From Verticillium longisporum (taxonomy: Eukaryota > Ascomycota > Sordariomycetes > Glomerellales > Plectosphaerellaceae), in NCBI GenBank assembly GCA_019188255.1, contig JAETXT010000012.1, positions 744,001 through 808,000 of the forward strand: a stretch of 64,000 nt of DNA. The letters run 5' to 3'. Positions 45,833 to 56,135 of the stretch are shown in pieces; within the stretch, counting starts at the first letter, position 1; the number at the start of each line of letters is the position of its first letter. Made by a program: the position numbers and the translations under genes. The notes below the pieces were generated by a model. That model was not told where the DNA came from. It made no database searches and saw only the letters and a list, made by a program, of their open reading frames with translations.

Positions 45833-46255
45833 CGGCTACCAATGTCTTGTTTCAGATCAGATGCCATATCTTCGGCGTCCAAGCGTAGACGAAGAAGACC
45901 GCCCGTTCACAACTTGGAGGATCTCATGATTTTGAGCAGGGGCCGACAATAGGGAACTGGCCTTGGGCGTCTTCCAATTTTCGTGCCAGCTATCTCCATC
46001 GTCGTAAACGGGAACCCCCTAGGGCTGAGATGATGGGACCCTGAGATCATGTCATTGGATTGACGGTCTAGGAGGTATGAACATCACTGAGGAGGCTGCT
46101 TGGTAGGCAGCCAGTGACTATGGGCAGTACGGAGACAGCAGTCGCAGCTGTAAATAGCTCAAATAATGAATGTGGTACGGAGATTAGAAGAAATATGACT
46201 TTGATTCCTCTCTAGTACTGGCGCTGTGCTGGTAATTCGCTGAGCGAGCGTACCC
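45833..46255. other. Intergenic between hypothetical and small two-exon gene
   Basis: Nothing recognisable was found. Confidence 0.3.
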
Positions 46256-46738
46256 TCACTTACTGTCCAAATGACTGTACCACCCTTCAGGCAGCTCCTG
46301 GAGTTTGTCTGAAGATGGCCATACCGGTTTCTTATTGCTCTTCTTCTTTGTCGAATCCGCTTTCTCGGGCGAATCAGTCGCCTCCCTGAAGTTCAGGGCG
46401 TTTCTATCCGTCACATAGCCATGACAGGCAATATGCGTGCCTTTGCGCATGTGCTCCTCGTTCTTGAAGCAAAGCGTGATGTGATCGCCCTTTGGATCTT
46501 TCTGGTAAATGCCGTTGATGGTCGTGGTAGAATGGACATCTGCGCTGGTGATAGGGTTAGCGACGCATCAGAATTTAGAAGATCGTTGTCGAGCATACCG
46601 GATGAAGACAGCGCGAGGGTAGAGGTTCTTGGCAGTCGCGGTCTGGTAGGCTAAGCGCACCAAGTTGCGGACATAGTTAGGATCTTTAGGGAGTCCTTCC
46701 ACATGAAAGTAGTACTTGATGATGTTGACGGTAGACAT
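46256..46738 (-). CDS. Small two-exon fungal protein (142 aa), unknown function
   Basis: Exon 1 (46599-46738) starts MSTVNIIKYYFHVEGLPKD. A 54-nt intron (46545-46598, GTATGC, CTAAC branch, ACCAG) is followed by exon 2 (46256-46544) with STTTINGIYQKDPKGDHITL and EEHMRKGTHIACHGYV, ending with a Lys-rich linker and LPEGWYSHLDSK. The phase is consistent and the frame is intact. The protein is probably soluble, with no signal peptide and no membrane segment. I recall similar short fungal proteins but no function. The good splice sites make this gene model reliable even though its role is not. Confidence 0.75.
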
Positions 46739-47205
46739 GATGAGGCCTGAGCAACTCAGATTTGATCTGACCCTCATCCATTCTCATGGAATTCTCAGCA
46801 GCTATTTATAAATTTCTTGCCTCGCTTGGTTTATCTGGTTGAATGCATTCGCAGCCAACTTGCCTGTTGGTCCTTCTTCATTTCAGTCATGGTGACCTTC
46901 TGACCTGCACTTGCGAAGCGCGCGCTCTAAACGGCCTCCAGGCTGCACTGGGGCTTTTGGCAATCCTCCAATAGCCTCGCTTCCTTCCAAACCAAGGCTC
47001 CACTGATTGGTTAGCCAACTGACCAATTGAAATCTTGTGCCAATTCAAGGTGCCCGCGTGACGAGCGCGTGCAATGTCACGGGCTAGCGCAGGTTAGTCT
47101 TTCTCCATCACCAACATTCCCAATTTGAGGCCGACCCAAGATATGTAAATCGTTCATCGCCCGCGTTCCAGGCTTGCATCTTGACTCCATCATCAGCTTG
47201 AGAAT
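46739..47205. other. Divergent intergenic region
   Basis: It separates the small two-exon gene (minus) from the kinase gene (plus). A TATTTATAAAT element at 46802-46812 is a good TATA candidate for the small gene. Confidence 0.4.
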
Positions 47206-48595
47206 ATGCGATCGTTTGCATGCCACTTCGTTAAAAAGCAAAGCCCAGGTCTGCAATCCTTCGTGCCTACACTGCGACCATTTAGACGAACCATGGCAAC
47301 CGATGGGCCGCTTTATGAGTATATCAGCGACGTCGAACGACTGGACGGATATCGACCCGGCGGTTATCACCCAATTCAATTGAATGATAAGCTCCAGGAA
47401 CGATACTCTATTATCGAAAAGCTCGGGCACGGATCGCACTCCACGATCTGGCTCGCACGAGACGAAAAGCTGAGCAGATACGTGGCAGTGAAGATTGGGA
47501 TCGCGGACCACAGCTCTAAGGAAGCTCAGATCCTGGAACAACTTTCGGCTTGCCCAATCAATGACTTGAGCGACCGTCTCCTCCCCCGTCCTCGACCATT
47601 TTAAGCTCATAGGGCCCAACGGGACACATTCGTGCCTGGTCACCACGCCGGCCAGATGCAGTCTCGTCGAGGCTCTCAAGGACTACGATCTATTCCCGCT
47701 TGATGCCGCCAGATCTCTCGCTGCCCAGCTTGTCATAGCAGTGGCTCGTATACATACGCTGGGAATTGTTCACGGAGGTCAGTTGTATTCGGATGGATAC
47801 CTCAAGATGTCGCTAACGTTTCCCAGACATCCACCTCGGCAATCTGCTCCTCCAATTGCCGGGCGAAGAAATCGACAAGCTTACCGTCAAAGAGCTCTAC
47901 GAGAAATATGGCGACCCAGAGGCAGAACCTGTGGTAAGGGTCGACAAGCAACCGATCACGTCGCTATCTGTCCCAGCATATGCCTACACGCCAGCTTTGC
48001 TTGGGAAACCTGCGGAAGAGGTTACTCTCTCTGAAGCTAAGCTTATGCTCACCGACCTTGGCACGGCCTTCTCACCTGCGTACGAGACTCGACTGCAATC
48101 ATTCACGCCTCGCAAGACCCGTCCGCCCGAACCGCGCTTCGATCCGACGACTCCTTATCGTATGCATCCGACATTTGGAGTCTCGGCTGCATCATCTGGG
48201 AGATCCTCGGCGTCAGACCATTCCTCGACATCTTCCTCCCAGAACTAGATGATGTCACGGCAAACCAGATCGATGCTCTAGGCCCGTTGCCAGACGAGTG
48301 GTGGGACGCTTGGGACGGGAAGTGGAAGCGTTTCGCCGCCAACGGTCAGCCGACGGAGGGCAGGCAGCCCTGGACCTTTGACCAGCGATTCGAGGACGCG
48401 ATCCAGGGCCCGAGACGACGCAAGAAGCACGACACTATGGGCAAGAGGGAGAGCAAGGCGTTCTGCGAATTGATCAAGGACATCTTGAAGTTTAGGCCAG
48501 GGGAGCGGCCAACGGCGGAGGATATACTCCGGAGCCAGTGGATGACTGAGTGGGCGATGCGGGATGCTAGGAAGACTTGGGGGTCGAGAGACTGA
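47206..48595 (+). CDS. SRPK-like serine/threonine protein kinase (two frame breaks)
   Basis: The N-terminus has the fungal SRPK-type lead-in YEYISDVERLDGYRPGGYHP. It continues with the glycine loop LGHGSHSTIWLARD, the VAVKIG lysine, the catalytic loop IVHGDIHLGNLLL (His-Gly-Asp in place of His-Arg-Asp, normal for this group), LTDLGTAFSPA as the metal-binding loop, and ASDIWSLGCIIWEILG. The C-lobe ends with WWDAWDGKWKRF and FRPGERPTAEDILRSQWM. An intron with a GCTAAC branch ends at TTTCCCAG at 47827, inside the catalytic loop. Two indels break the frame: one C too many in the C5 run near 47582-47588 and one base missing near 48141-48146. Otherwise the kinase core is complete. SRPKs phosphorylate SR-type splicing factors; these expanded fungal relatives have unknown targets. 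Confidence 0.78.
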
Positions 48596-50610
48596 CGGAC
48601 TTTTGAGTCATCAACCCCAGAGAGAGACGGATTTAAGCTCGCATACCCCATTCCAGCATCGAGCGTGTACAGTAATTAGACCTGCAAAACTGATCAAGTT
48701 TGCCAACGAGAACGTGTCATGCAATTGGCAGTGAATGGCAGTCCTGTGGCTCTTTTTGCAACCTCCTCTAACACGTGTGGGCGAGTGTGGCAACCGGTCA
48801 GATCACGGCGGACTCGGTGGGGATGACTCCGGTCGTTGGAAACCTAAGGGAGTGGAGTTGGCGGAGCATCAGACGTGTGGAGATAGCGACGAGGAGAATT
48901 GGAAGCGGCGAGTCGATGGAGACGACACGGGCGAGGATGCGCCCGCGCTGAGCCCGTCGTACGCTGAGTTCAGAGGCCGCTCTTGGAGGCCTGCCACTGA
49001 GGTTTCGGACAGGGCTGGCGGATGACGAGCGATTATGGGAGGTGGAGTGAGGTCGGCCGCGAAGAGCTGAAGTTCGACTTGAACTTGTGGAATGACCGAG
49101 TCGCTGTTCTTGTTGGAAGCCAACCCTGGTTCTGGCGGCGTTATCAGAGGAAAGGCAATGTCGATGGATGGACAGGGTCTTTATCACGGAAAGCCAGCAC
49201 CATTTTGACATCAAAGCCCCATTGGACGATGGAGCTGGACTGGTTGGCGAGCTCCCGCGGTTGCTTGTGGCATCAGATACTAACGCCGCCGTAGCTCAAG
49301 ACATCTTCCCGGCCAAATCCATAGGCCCATAGTGATCAAGAAATCGTCAAGGCTCGACTGTGTGTATTTCGCTGATGACTAAGTTCATCGATGTGGCCTG
49401 AGACGTGAATTTCGCTGCCACTCAGGACCCTGAAGCTTCCATGTCGTGGTCGTGTCCGCTGCCTGCTCTTTTGTCCCAGACTTGATGACCCCACGAGTCG
49501 CGGTCCCAGGGAGGACGTCAGGTTGAACGCCGATGGACGGCGTCTCTTGCCATTTCCCGCAGGCTCGTACCGCAGGCTGTGATCGGTTTCAGGGGTGCAG
49601 TCGGTTATTGGGGAGTGGGTTTCAGTGCCCAACCGCAAAGTGCAAAGTGTCTAAAAGTTCTGAGCCAAGTGGGTGGTCTCTCGGTCTAGAGCAGTGAGAA
49701 CTTCTCTTTCATACCTCCCCAAGTCGAGCCATGCTTTGGAGGCGATGCCGGCGTATGGGTTGCTCTTCAACTTTCCGGTGACGAGTATCTGTCACCAGAG
49801 ACACCGGGAGTCGCTTCTTGCCTGGGGATCGTTCACGAACCCGATGTCCAGCTTGCGTTCTGCGGTAGGACCTTGGATTGGCTTGTTGGGCTGTGCCGAC
49901 GGACTACCACCAGATTTTGGTTGATATCCGTGAACCAGCTAAGCAGGCCGTCTTCGTTTGCATCGTTCGGCCATCCTGTCCACCCACTCCTTGTGAAAGA
50001 GGGCTACTGCCTTCCTCGCACTTCTGGAATGTTGCCTGAGACGCTGTATCAAGACCGACCACACCTCTGAAATATGCCTCGTGGAATCCAGGATTCCACG
50101 GAGCCCGACAAACATAGTTCCGAGCTCCTCCCTGAGCACAAGGTCCACGTCCTTTCGATTCTCGGACGAGTGCGCGAAGCCGCTAGTGTTGCGGAGCCAT
50201 GGACTTCATTGGAGAGAGAATGCTATCGTTCGGGGCGGCGGAGTGGCTTCGGCGATGGTGTTGTAGACGTGATCCCAGATCAGCGCATCTTCATGACAAG
50301 TAACATTCTCCTTTCGACATCGGGGCACATTGCTGGTGCGACGCAGAGGGTCATCAGTACTGATGTAGACCCCGCTCAAGCTGTCATCACATCGGTTATT
50401 GACCAACCCACGGGCTATCTGCCATGCTGACGGTAAGCTGCGCTTGTTAAGATTCCTGATGAATGGGGCACGTCAGGTGTCCCAAAATGGACGCCAAATC
50501 CCTTCTGGTCTTAGCATCACAATAGCTTGATGACACAGTGTGGCTCCACTACCGAATGTTGCATCATTGCGCCCTTGAGTCATGTCATCGCCCGGACTGA
50601 CTGGCTTGAA
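48596..50610. other. Intergenic, no supported gene
   Basis: Two kilobases before the retrotransposon contain only short, unconvincing frames. Low-grade relics of coding sequence are possible. Confidence 0.3.
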
Positions 50611-50836
50611 TGTCGGATTGATGCTTGGATCCGCTTTTAAGCGTGTCTGAAATCGGGTTTATTGAATATTTCTCCATTCTGCCGCAGGGCGGTGAAGGAG
50701 TGGGGTTAAGTTTGTCACTCGACAGAACCAGTACAAAACAAGGATCAACCAAGTTACAACCACCAAGAGGTCCTTTTAATGTGAGGACTCGGCCAGAAGT
50801 GACGAATACGATACGTGAGGCATCGAGTATCTGACA
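50611..50836 (+). repeat. 5' LTR of the copia element
   Basis: 226 bp, starts TG and ends CA within the short inverted repeat TGTC/GACA. By eye it is identical base for base to the 3' LTR, offset by 5299. Confidence 0.95.
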
Positions 50837-50856
50837 ATTAAGAGTCTCATACGCTC
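50837..50856 (+). promoter_or_regulatory. Primer-binding site, probably half-tRNA-Lys
   Basis: ATTAAGAGTCTCATACGCTC directly follows the 5' LTR. Its complement reads like the anticodon arm of a fungal lysine tRNA (CUU anticodon in GACTCTTAAT) rather than a tRNA 3' end. This suggests priming by an internally cleaved tRNA, as known for Drosophila copia. Confidence 0.55.
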
Positions 50857-50886
50857 ACGAGCCGCTGCGCCGGACGACGATACGCG

Positions 50887-52152
50887 ATGCCGAACGATCC
50901 GACCGCGAAAGCCTTACTTCGGACCTTCGAAGACTGGGGCAGGTGGGATGAAGAGTTCCAGACAAAGGCCACAAGTCTTCATCAATGGGAATATATCGAC
51001 CCAGACAGTGAACAGAGCCTGCTGGAGAAGCCCCAACGACCGGAGTTCTCCAAGTATGCGAGGAGGGTTCCTGCCCGCTCCACAGAACCGGACGCCAATT
51101 CGGGGTTGCGGGGCCGAAGGAGTGGACAGTCCAGCCAGACAATCAGCCAACAGTCTTCTGAACCCATCGTATCTCTGCCGGAGACGACCGACCCACACCA
51201 GAGAGCTCGAAACATCGCTGAGCTTACCGCGGAGGACAAGGTCTCCTTTCAATTCGAATGGAGAGTCTACGAACAAGATTACAAGGAATACAAAGAGCAG
51301 GAGACCAACTGCGAGAAGCTGAAGGCCTGGGTTATTGAGACGGTTGACTACGGTCTGCGGCAGAGTTCCTGTCGACCACAATGGGATCTACGGAGGTGGT
51401 ACCTCAACTTGAAGACAAGCGTGGGCACTACCGACAGAGAACAACAAACTGCCGCACGCCGGAAGTATCAAGAGGCTACAAGCATCTTGACTAAAGCGCC
51501 CAAAGACTTTGCCAACTGGATCACCACGTGGGAGATAGCCACCAGCCATGCACTGGTGTGGAAAACTGGAGGTGTCGAAGACCCCAACACTTGGTTCGAC
51601 GACCTTACCAAGGCCATTCGGCCCATTCTCGGCCATTGGGTCACAATCTACAGGGGCATTTACAAGGACAAGCTCGAAGACAAGACTCTGTCGATCGGAG
51701 AGGTTGCCAAGGACCTTCGAACGGAGGCTGAGCAGCAGAATCTTCTCCACCCACAAGAAAAACGTCCCAAGATCGTCAGAGGCTCCTTTGGCCCGACATT
51801 TGCTGGTGAATCATCAGTTGGGTCAGGAACGGGCGTCCAAGACGAAAACATCACCTCACGCCCGCAAGAAGAAGAGAGAACGGCCCGCAAGCGGAAGGCG
51901 CAAGACACTCTGACAACAACACGACGAACTAGAGCCGCGACCTCTAACCGGGGCGATGCTGCCTGTCGAGCGTGCGATGGCAGACACGACTTGGGCAACT
52001 GCTACTACATCTTCCCGACCAAGGCGCCGGAGGTCTTCAGGGAACGGAAGGTGATTCGAGAAGCAGTCGACAGCCGTCTACGGACAGACAAAAGTCTGAA
52101 AGATGACGTGAACCGTCTAAAGAAGGTTAACCAACTGGAAGAAGCCGAATGA
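50887..52152 (+). CDS. gag: Copia Gag
   Basis: An intact 421-residue frame. It has a helical capsid-like middle (WVIETVDYGLRQSSC, LTKAPKDFANWITTWEIATS), a basic stretch (ARKRKAQDTLTTTRRTRA) and a zinc knuckle CRACDGRHDLGNC near the end. Gag forms the cytoplasmic particle that packages element RNA. The frame closes at TGA 52150-52152, overlapping the next pol segment by a few bases in another frame, so Pol would need frameshifting or a repaired indel. Confidence 0.85.
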   Translation: MPNDPTAKALLRTFEDWGRWDEEFQTKATSLHQWEYIDPDSEQSLLEKPQRPEFSKYARRVPARSTEPDANSGLRGRRSGQSSQTISQQSSEPIVSLPETTDPHQRARNIAELTAEDKVSFQFEWRVYEQDYKEYKEQETNCEKLKAWVIETVDYGLRQSSCRPQWDLRRWYLNLKTSVGTTDREQQTAARRKYQEATSILTKAPKDFANWITTWEIATSHALVWKTGGVEDPNTWFDDLTKAIRPILGHWVTIYRGIYKDKLEDKTLSIGEVAKDLRTEAEQQNLLHPQEKRPKIVRGSFGPTFAGESSVGSGTGVQDENITSRPQEEERTARKRKAQDTLTTTRRTRAATSNRGDAACRACDGRHDLGNCYYIFPTKAPEVFRERKVIREAVDSRLRTDKSLKDDVNRLKKVNQLEEAE

Positions 52153-52188
52153 CTCGGGAGGGGTGTTGGACAATGCACTGCCAGCTTT

Positions 52189-53579
52189 GTGGTCGCTGCT
52201 CTCAACGCTGCATTTTCCATCACCCAGTACCCGCTCAAGAACTCGGCCATTCTCGATTCAGGTTCGACCATTCACATCTTCAACAACAACAATCGTTTCA
52301 CGAGGTTTCAGCAGGCAGAAGAAGGAGACTATGTCTTTGCGGGGAAAAGGAGAGTTCCCATCCGTGGATATGGGATCGTGGACATCCAGACTCGAGGGCC
52401 CAAGGGACCGAAGGTCATCAGACTGTGCGATGTGGCTCTCTGCGAAAACTTCCCTGCAACCTTGTTTCGTTACGTCAACTGCACAAACGCGGATATTGGT
52501 GGGATAACCGCCCAAGGCAGAACTGTCTCCGAGACCGGAATCATGCGATCGTTTCCAGACTGGCGGTTCGTCATGATCAGTTTGTCATCGAAGACATACC
52601 TCTGGGATGCCCTGACAGCGCATTCGTTACCCGACGACACCGAGCGGATTCTTGGTCAGAGCGTACTTCCAAAGCTGATGCCCGGAAGTGGCACTTGCGA
52701 CTTGGCCATCCTGGACCGCGGGCCCTTGAACATCTAGCGAACACCTCCAGGGGTGCGAGAGTCAAGGGAACAACGACCGTGGAATGCGACGGTTGCGCAC
52801 TCTCCAAGATGACACGACAAGTCAGTCGCCGACCAAGGAAACTTGGCCATGCGCCCGGCGACCGACTAGCCATCGACTTTCATGATGTGACCAGGGATCA
52901 GGAGGGCCAACGCAGTGTCATGCTCGTCACCGATCGCTGGTCGGGAATGATCTGGGACTACTACCTCACAGACAGAAGGACGGAAGTCCTGACTGCGGCA
53001 ATCAAGGACCTGCTTGGCGTCCTGAAGCGGCAGTATGAGCTGGCCCCCAAGGTCATTGAATGCGACAATGAGATCATGAAGCACAGTCTCACCACCATTG
53101 CATTCCTCCGCACGCTTCATATCAAGGTCGAACCATCAGCGCCGTATACACCTGCCCAGAATGGGAGTGCCGAGGTGTCTGGAAGCATCATTAAGACGAA
53201 GGCCAGAGCGATGCGCGTTGGCGCCAGACTGCCGGAACACCTGTGGGTTGAGATATACCGAGCCGCTGTCTACCTCCACAACCGGACTCCGAAGTACATC
53301 TACAGCTGGCGGACTCCATACGATGGATTTCACACATTCCTGGCACACAGGGACGGAGTTGTCGTGGAGAACCGCAAGCCATACCAAGCACACCTCCGCG
53401 TCTATGGGTGCAAGGCTTATGCCATGACCCGGGAAGCGCAACTAGGTACACAAAAGAAACAGACTCAACCCCAAGGCATGGATTGGGTTTCTCGTGGGAT
53501 ACCGATCCACGAACATATACCGAATCTGGAATCCACATACTGGCAGGATCATATCTACGAGGGACGTCATCTTCAATGA
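52189..53579 (+). CDS. pol: Copia Pol, protease and integrase part (internal frame break)
   Basis: The protease region reads KNSAILDSGSTIHIFNNNN, with the Asp-Ser-Gly active site. Near 52457-52459 the frame must change in a CCC run so that ALCENFP continues as CNLVSLRQLHKRGYWWDN. The integrase zinc region follows (KWHLRLGHPG, CDGCALSKM), then the catalytic core with DFHDVTRD, ECDNEIMKHS and YTPAQNGSAEVSG supplying the Asp-Asp-Glu triad. The frame then leaves the copia sequence near 53450. Confidence 0.85.
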
Positions 53580-55875
53580 AGACGAACTCTTCAATGGGGA
53601 TTTGAACCAGCTCAAGGATGATTTGCTCCACATCAGTCAGCAAGACTTGATCCATCTACTCGATAGGGTAGACCAGCCTGAACCAGACCGTGCCACCGAG
53701 GCAGTAGAAGTGCCTGACGGTGCCTTTCTACCCCAACGAACTTGGGAGGGCCTTCCTGGAGAGGACGAAGACGTTGAACCCCAGGAGAACTGGGAGGACT
53801 TCGCCGTTCAGGAAGCGGAAGGGGACACAGAAGCTGAACCGTCAGAGGCTGCGTCTGATCAACCAGCCAGGACTGGCGAGCGCTTTGGGTCAACCGGGGA
53901 TGCGGAAATCGCACTGGGACTACCAGAGGGCGGCACGGAGAGCCAGGTTACGGCCGGCACCGATGACCAAGCCAAGAACTCTGACGCCCGGGCTAGAGAA
54001 TACGCTACCCCTGTGTCACTTCCACCGGCAGCACTCCTGTCTTTGGTGATGCGGAACGGCTCGGATGATCTGCCTGAGGAGAGATTAACGATCTACAGAA
54101 ACGCCGGACCAATTGAGGTGTGGAAAGCTGCCTTTGCTGCTGGACGTCTGGCCAATCCACTCGGCGCGATAGACGGAGAACAGATCGACAAGGCCAAGTG
54201 GCTTCGACTGCTACGAAATCCCAGGACGCTCCACAGGCGACAGATGCCTCCACTACCCAAGCACCATGGAGACTTGGCAACACATCCCATGAAAACAATG
54301 TTTGAGGAGGCGGAAGCAGCACACCTGCGCAGCCACGAAGAAATGAACTCATGGGCGGAGATTTCCAAACATGACCTTCGAGTGCGAGGCTATCAGATCC
54401 TTGACTGCATGTGGGTTTACGTGTACAAGTTTGACAAACACGGACAGTTCCAGAAGTGCAAAGCACGCCTGGTGGTCAGAGGAGACCAACAACGTAAGTC
54501 GACTCACGAAGAGACATACGCAGCGACCCTAGCAGGGCGCTCCTTTCGGACACTCATGGCAGTCGCGGCGCGCTTCGACCTGGAACTGATCCAGTATGAC
54601 GCCGTCAACGCGTTTGTGAACGCCAAGTTGGACAAGAACGTCTTCATGCGCATGCCACCAGGGCACCGGAAACCAGGAATGATCCTGATGCTCCGGAAAG
54701 CGCTCTATGGGCTGAGAGAGTCTCCACTACTGTGGCAGAGGGAACTCACAGCTACACTGACCGAACTCGGATTCAAACCCGTTCCTCATGAGACCTGCTG
54801 CATGACCAAGGGCGGTGTCATTATCTTCTTTTATGTCGACGACATTGTCCTGGCATACCGAAAGCAGAGGGAGGACGAGGTTGAGCGCATCACACGAGCG
54901 CTGCAAGCTAAGTACAAATTGACAGGAGGAACACCATTGCAATGGTTCCTCGGCGTTGAAATCATCAGAGACAGAGAGAACAAGCTCCTCTGGCTCTCCC
55001 AATCCGATTACCTTGACAAGATTGCTAACCTCATTGACCGCACAGATTTGCGGCACGATGTTCCGATGAAACAGGAAGAACTCCTGCCACATGATGAACT
55101 CGCAAGCTGTGGGTCAATCCGAAGCTACCAGCGAAAGATCGGCTCAATACTGTACGCTGCGGTCATCACACGACCAGACGTGGCATTCGCCGCTTCGCGA
55201 CTTGCGCGACATAACTCAAACCCAGGACCCGAGCATCATACTGCAGCTGACCAGGTGCTGCTGTATCTAAGGAAAACAAAGACGATGGCGTTACAGTTCG
55301 GCGGAGACGATGTTTTCACAATGGCAAGCGACGCATCCTTCGCAGACAATACTCTTGACCGAAAGAGCTCCCAAGCTTACGCCATGACCTTGTTTGGCGG
55401 CACAATCGGCTGGAGAGCCAATAAACAATCAACGGTCACCACGTCTACTACCGAAGCGGAGCTCCTTGCCCTCTCACAGGCAGCCAAGGAAGCGATGTTC
55501 GTCTCTAGACTCATCAAGGAGCTCGGGGTTACCTTGGACGATGAACGCATCCGAATAAGATGTGACAACCAACAGACGATCAAACTGGTCAACAAAGACA
55601 TCGCCACATTGCGGACCAAACTTCGACACGTCGACATACACAACCACTGGTTGAGGCAGGAAGCACAGAAGAACAGGATCCTGGTGGAATATATCCCGAC
55701 GGCAAACATGATCGCCGATGGACTTACGAAGCCCCTGAATCATCAACGCCTCCAGATTTTCACGGCACAGATTGGACTCATCGATATCTCAGATCGACTG
55801 GAGGGAAGGCTACTCCGGCCCATCGAGAAACAGGAACTTTGGGAAAGAATGGAAGAGCTGGAGATCGGAGACTGA
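53494..55875 (+). CDS. pol: Copia Pol, reverse transcriptase and RNase H part
   Basis: After a second frame change in an A-rich stretch near 53452-53460 the integrase C-terminus continues (YRSTNIYRIWNPHTGRI). An acidic spacer follows, then reverse transcriptase with RGYQILDCMWVYVYKFD, QYDAVNAFVNAKLD and the catalytic FFYVDDIVL. RNase H follows with MASDASFADN, TTSTTEAELLALSQAAKEA, CDNQQTIKL and RHVDIHNHWLR. The segment of 793 residues is uninterrupted and ends 34 bases before the 3' LTR. It is the best-preserved part of the element. Confidence 0.92.
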   Translation: MGYRSTNIYRIWNPHTGRIISTRDVIFNEDELFNGDLNQLKDDLLHISQQDLIHLLDRVDQPEPDRATEAVEVPDGAFLPQRTWEGLPGEDEDVEPQENWEDFAVQEAEGDTEAEPSEAASDQPARTGERFGSTGDAEIALGLPEGGTESQVTAGTDDQAKNSDARAREYATPVSLPPAALLSLVMRNGSDDLPEERLTIYRNAGPIEVWKAAFAAGRLANPLGAIDGEQIDKAKWLRLLRNPRTLHRRQMPPLPKHHGDLATHPMKTMFEEAEAAHLRSHEEMNSWAEISKHDLRVRGYQILDCMWVYVYKFDKHGQFQKCKARLVVRGDQQRKSTHEETYAATLAGRSFRTLMAVAARFDLELIQYDAVNAFVNAKLDKNVFMRMPPGHRKPGMILMLRKALYGLRESPLLWQRELTATLTELGFKPVPHETCCMTKGGVIIFFYVDDIVLAYRKQREDEVERITRALQAKYKLTGGTPLQWFLGVEIIRDRENKLLWLSQSDYLDKIANLIDRTDLRHDVPMKQEELLPHDELASCGSIRSYQRKIGSILYAAVITRPDVAFAASRLARHNSNPGPEHHTAADQVLLYLRKTKTMALQFGGDDVFTMASDASFADNTLDRKSSQAYAMTLFGGTIGWRANKQSTVTTSTTEAELLALSQAAKEAMFVSRLIKELGVTLDDERIRIRCDNQQTIKLVNKDIATLRTKLRHVDIHNHWLRQEAQKNRILVEYIPTANMIADGLTKPLNHQRLQIFTAQIGLIDISDRLEGRLLRPIEKQELWERMEELEIGD

Positions 55876-55899
55876 CAGTTTCCACCTGCGAGGCCTCAA

Positions 55900-55909
55900 C
55901 TGGGGGGTG
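55900..55909 (+). promoter_or_regulatory. Polypurine tract
   Basis: A short G-run (TGGGGGGTG) touches the 3' LTR and is the expected primer site for plus-strand DNA synthesis. Confidence 0.7.
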
Positions 55910-56135
55910 TGTCGGATTGATGCTTGGATCCGCTTTTAAGCGTGTCTGAAATCGGGTTTATTGAATATTTCTCCATTCTGCCGCAGGGCGGTGAAGGAGT
56001 GGGGTTAAGTTTGTCACTCGACAGAACCAGTACAAAACAAGGATCAACCAAGTTACAACCACCAAGAGGTCCTTTTAATGTGAGGACTCGGCCAGAAGTG
56101 ACGAATACGATACGTGAGGCATCGAGTATCTGACA
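55910..56135 (+). repeat. 3' LTR of the copia element
   Basis: Identical to the 5' LTR over all 226 bp by direct reading. Confidence 0.95.

Larger units (their letters stand above)
50611..56135 (+). mobile_element. Ty1/copia LTR retrotransposon, full length
   Basis: The element is 5525 bp with two identical 226-bp LTRs (TGTCGG...CTGACA), a primer-binding site, gag, protease, integrase, reverse transcriptase and RNase H in copia order, and a G-rich polypurine tract. The four bases TGAA sit immediately outside both LTRs (50607-50610 and 56136-56139) and are probably all or part of the target-site duplication. Identical LTRs indicate recent insertion. Even so, pol needs two frame changes. If these are real the copy is dead; if they are consensus errors it could be active. 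Confidence 0.95.

Noticed and set aside
47077..47679. 200-residue minus-strand frame
   Set aside because: The opposite strand carries the SRPK-type kinase N-lobe with a glycine loop and lysine; the minus frame has no family features.
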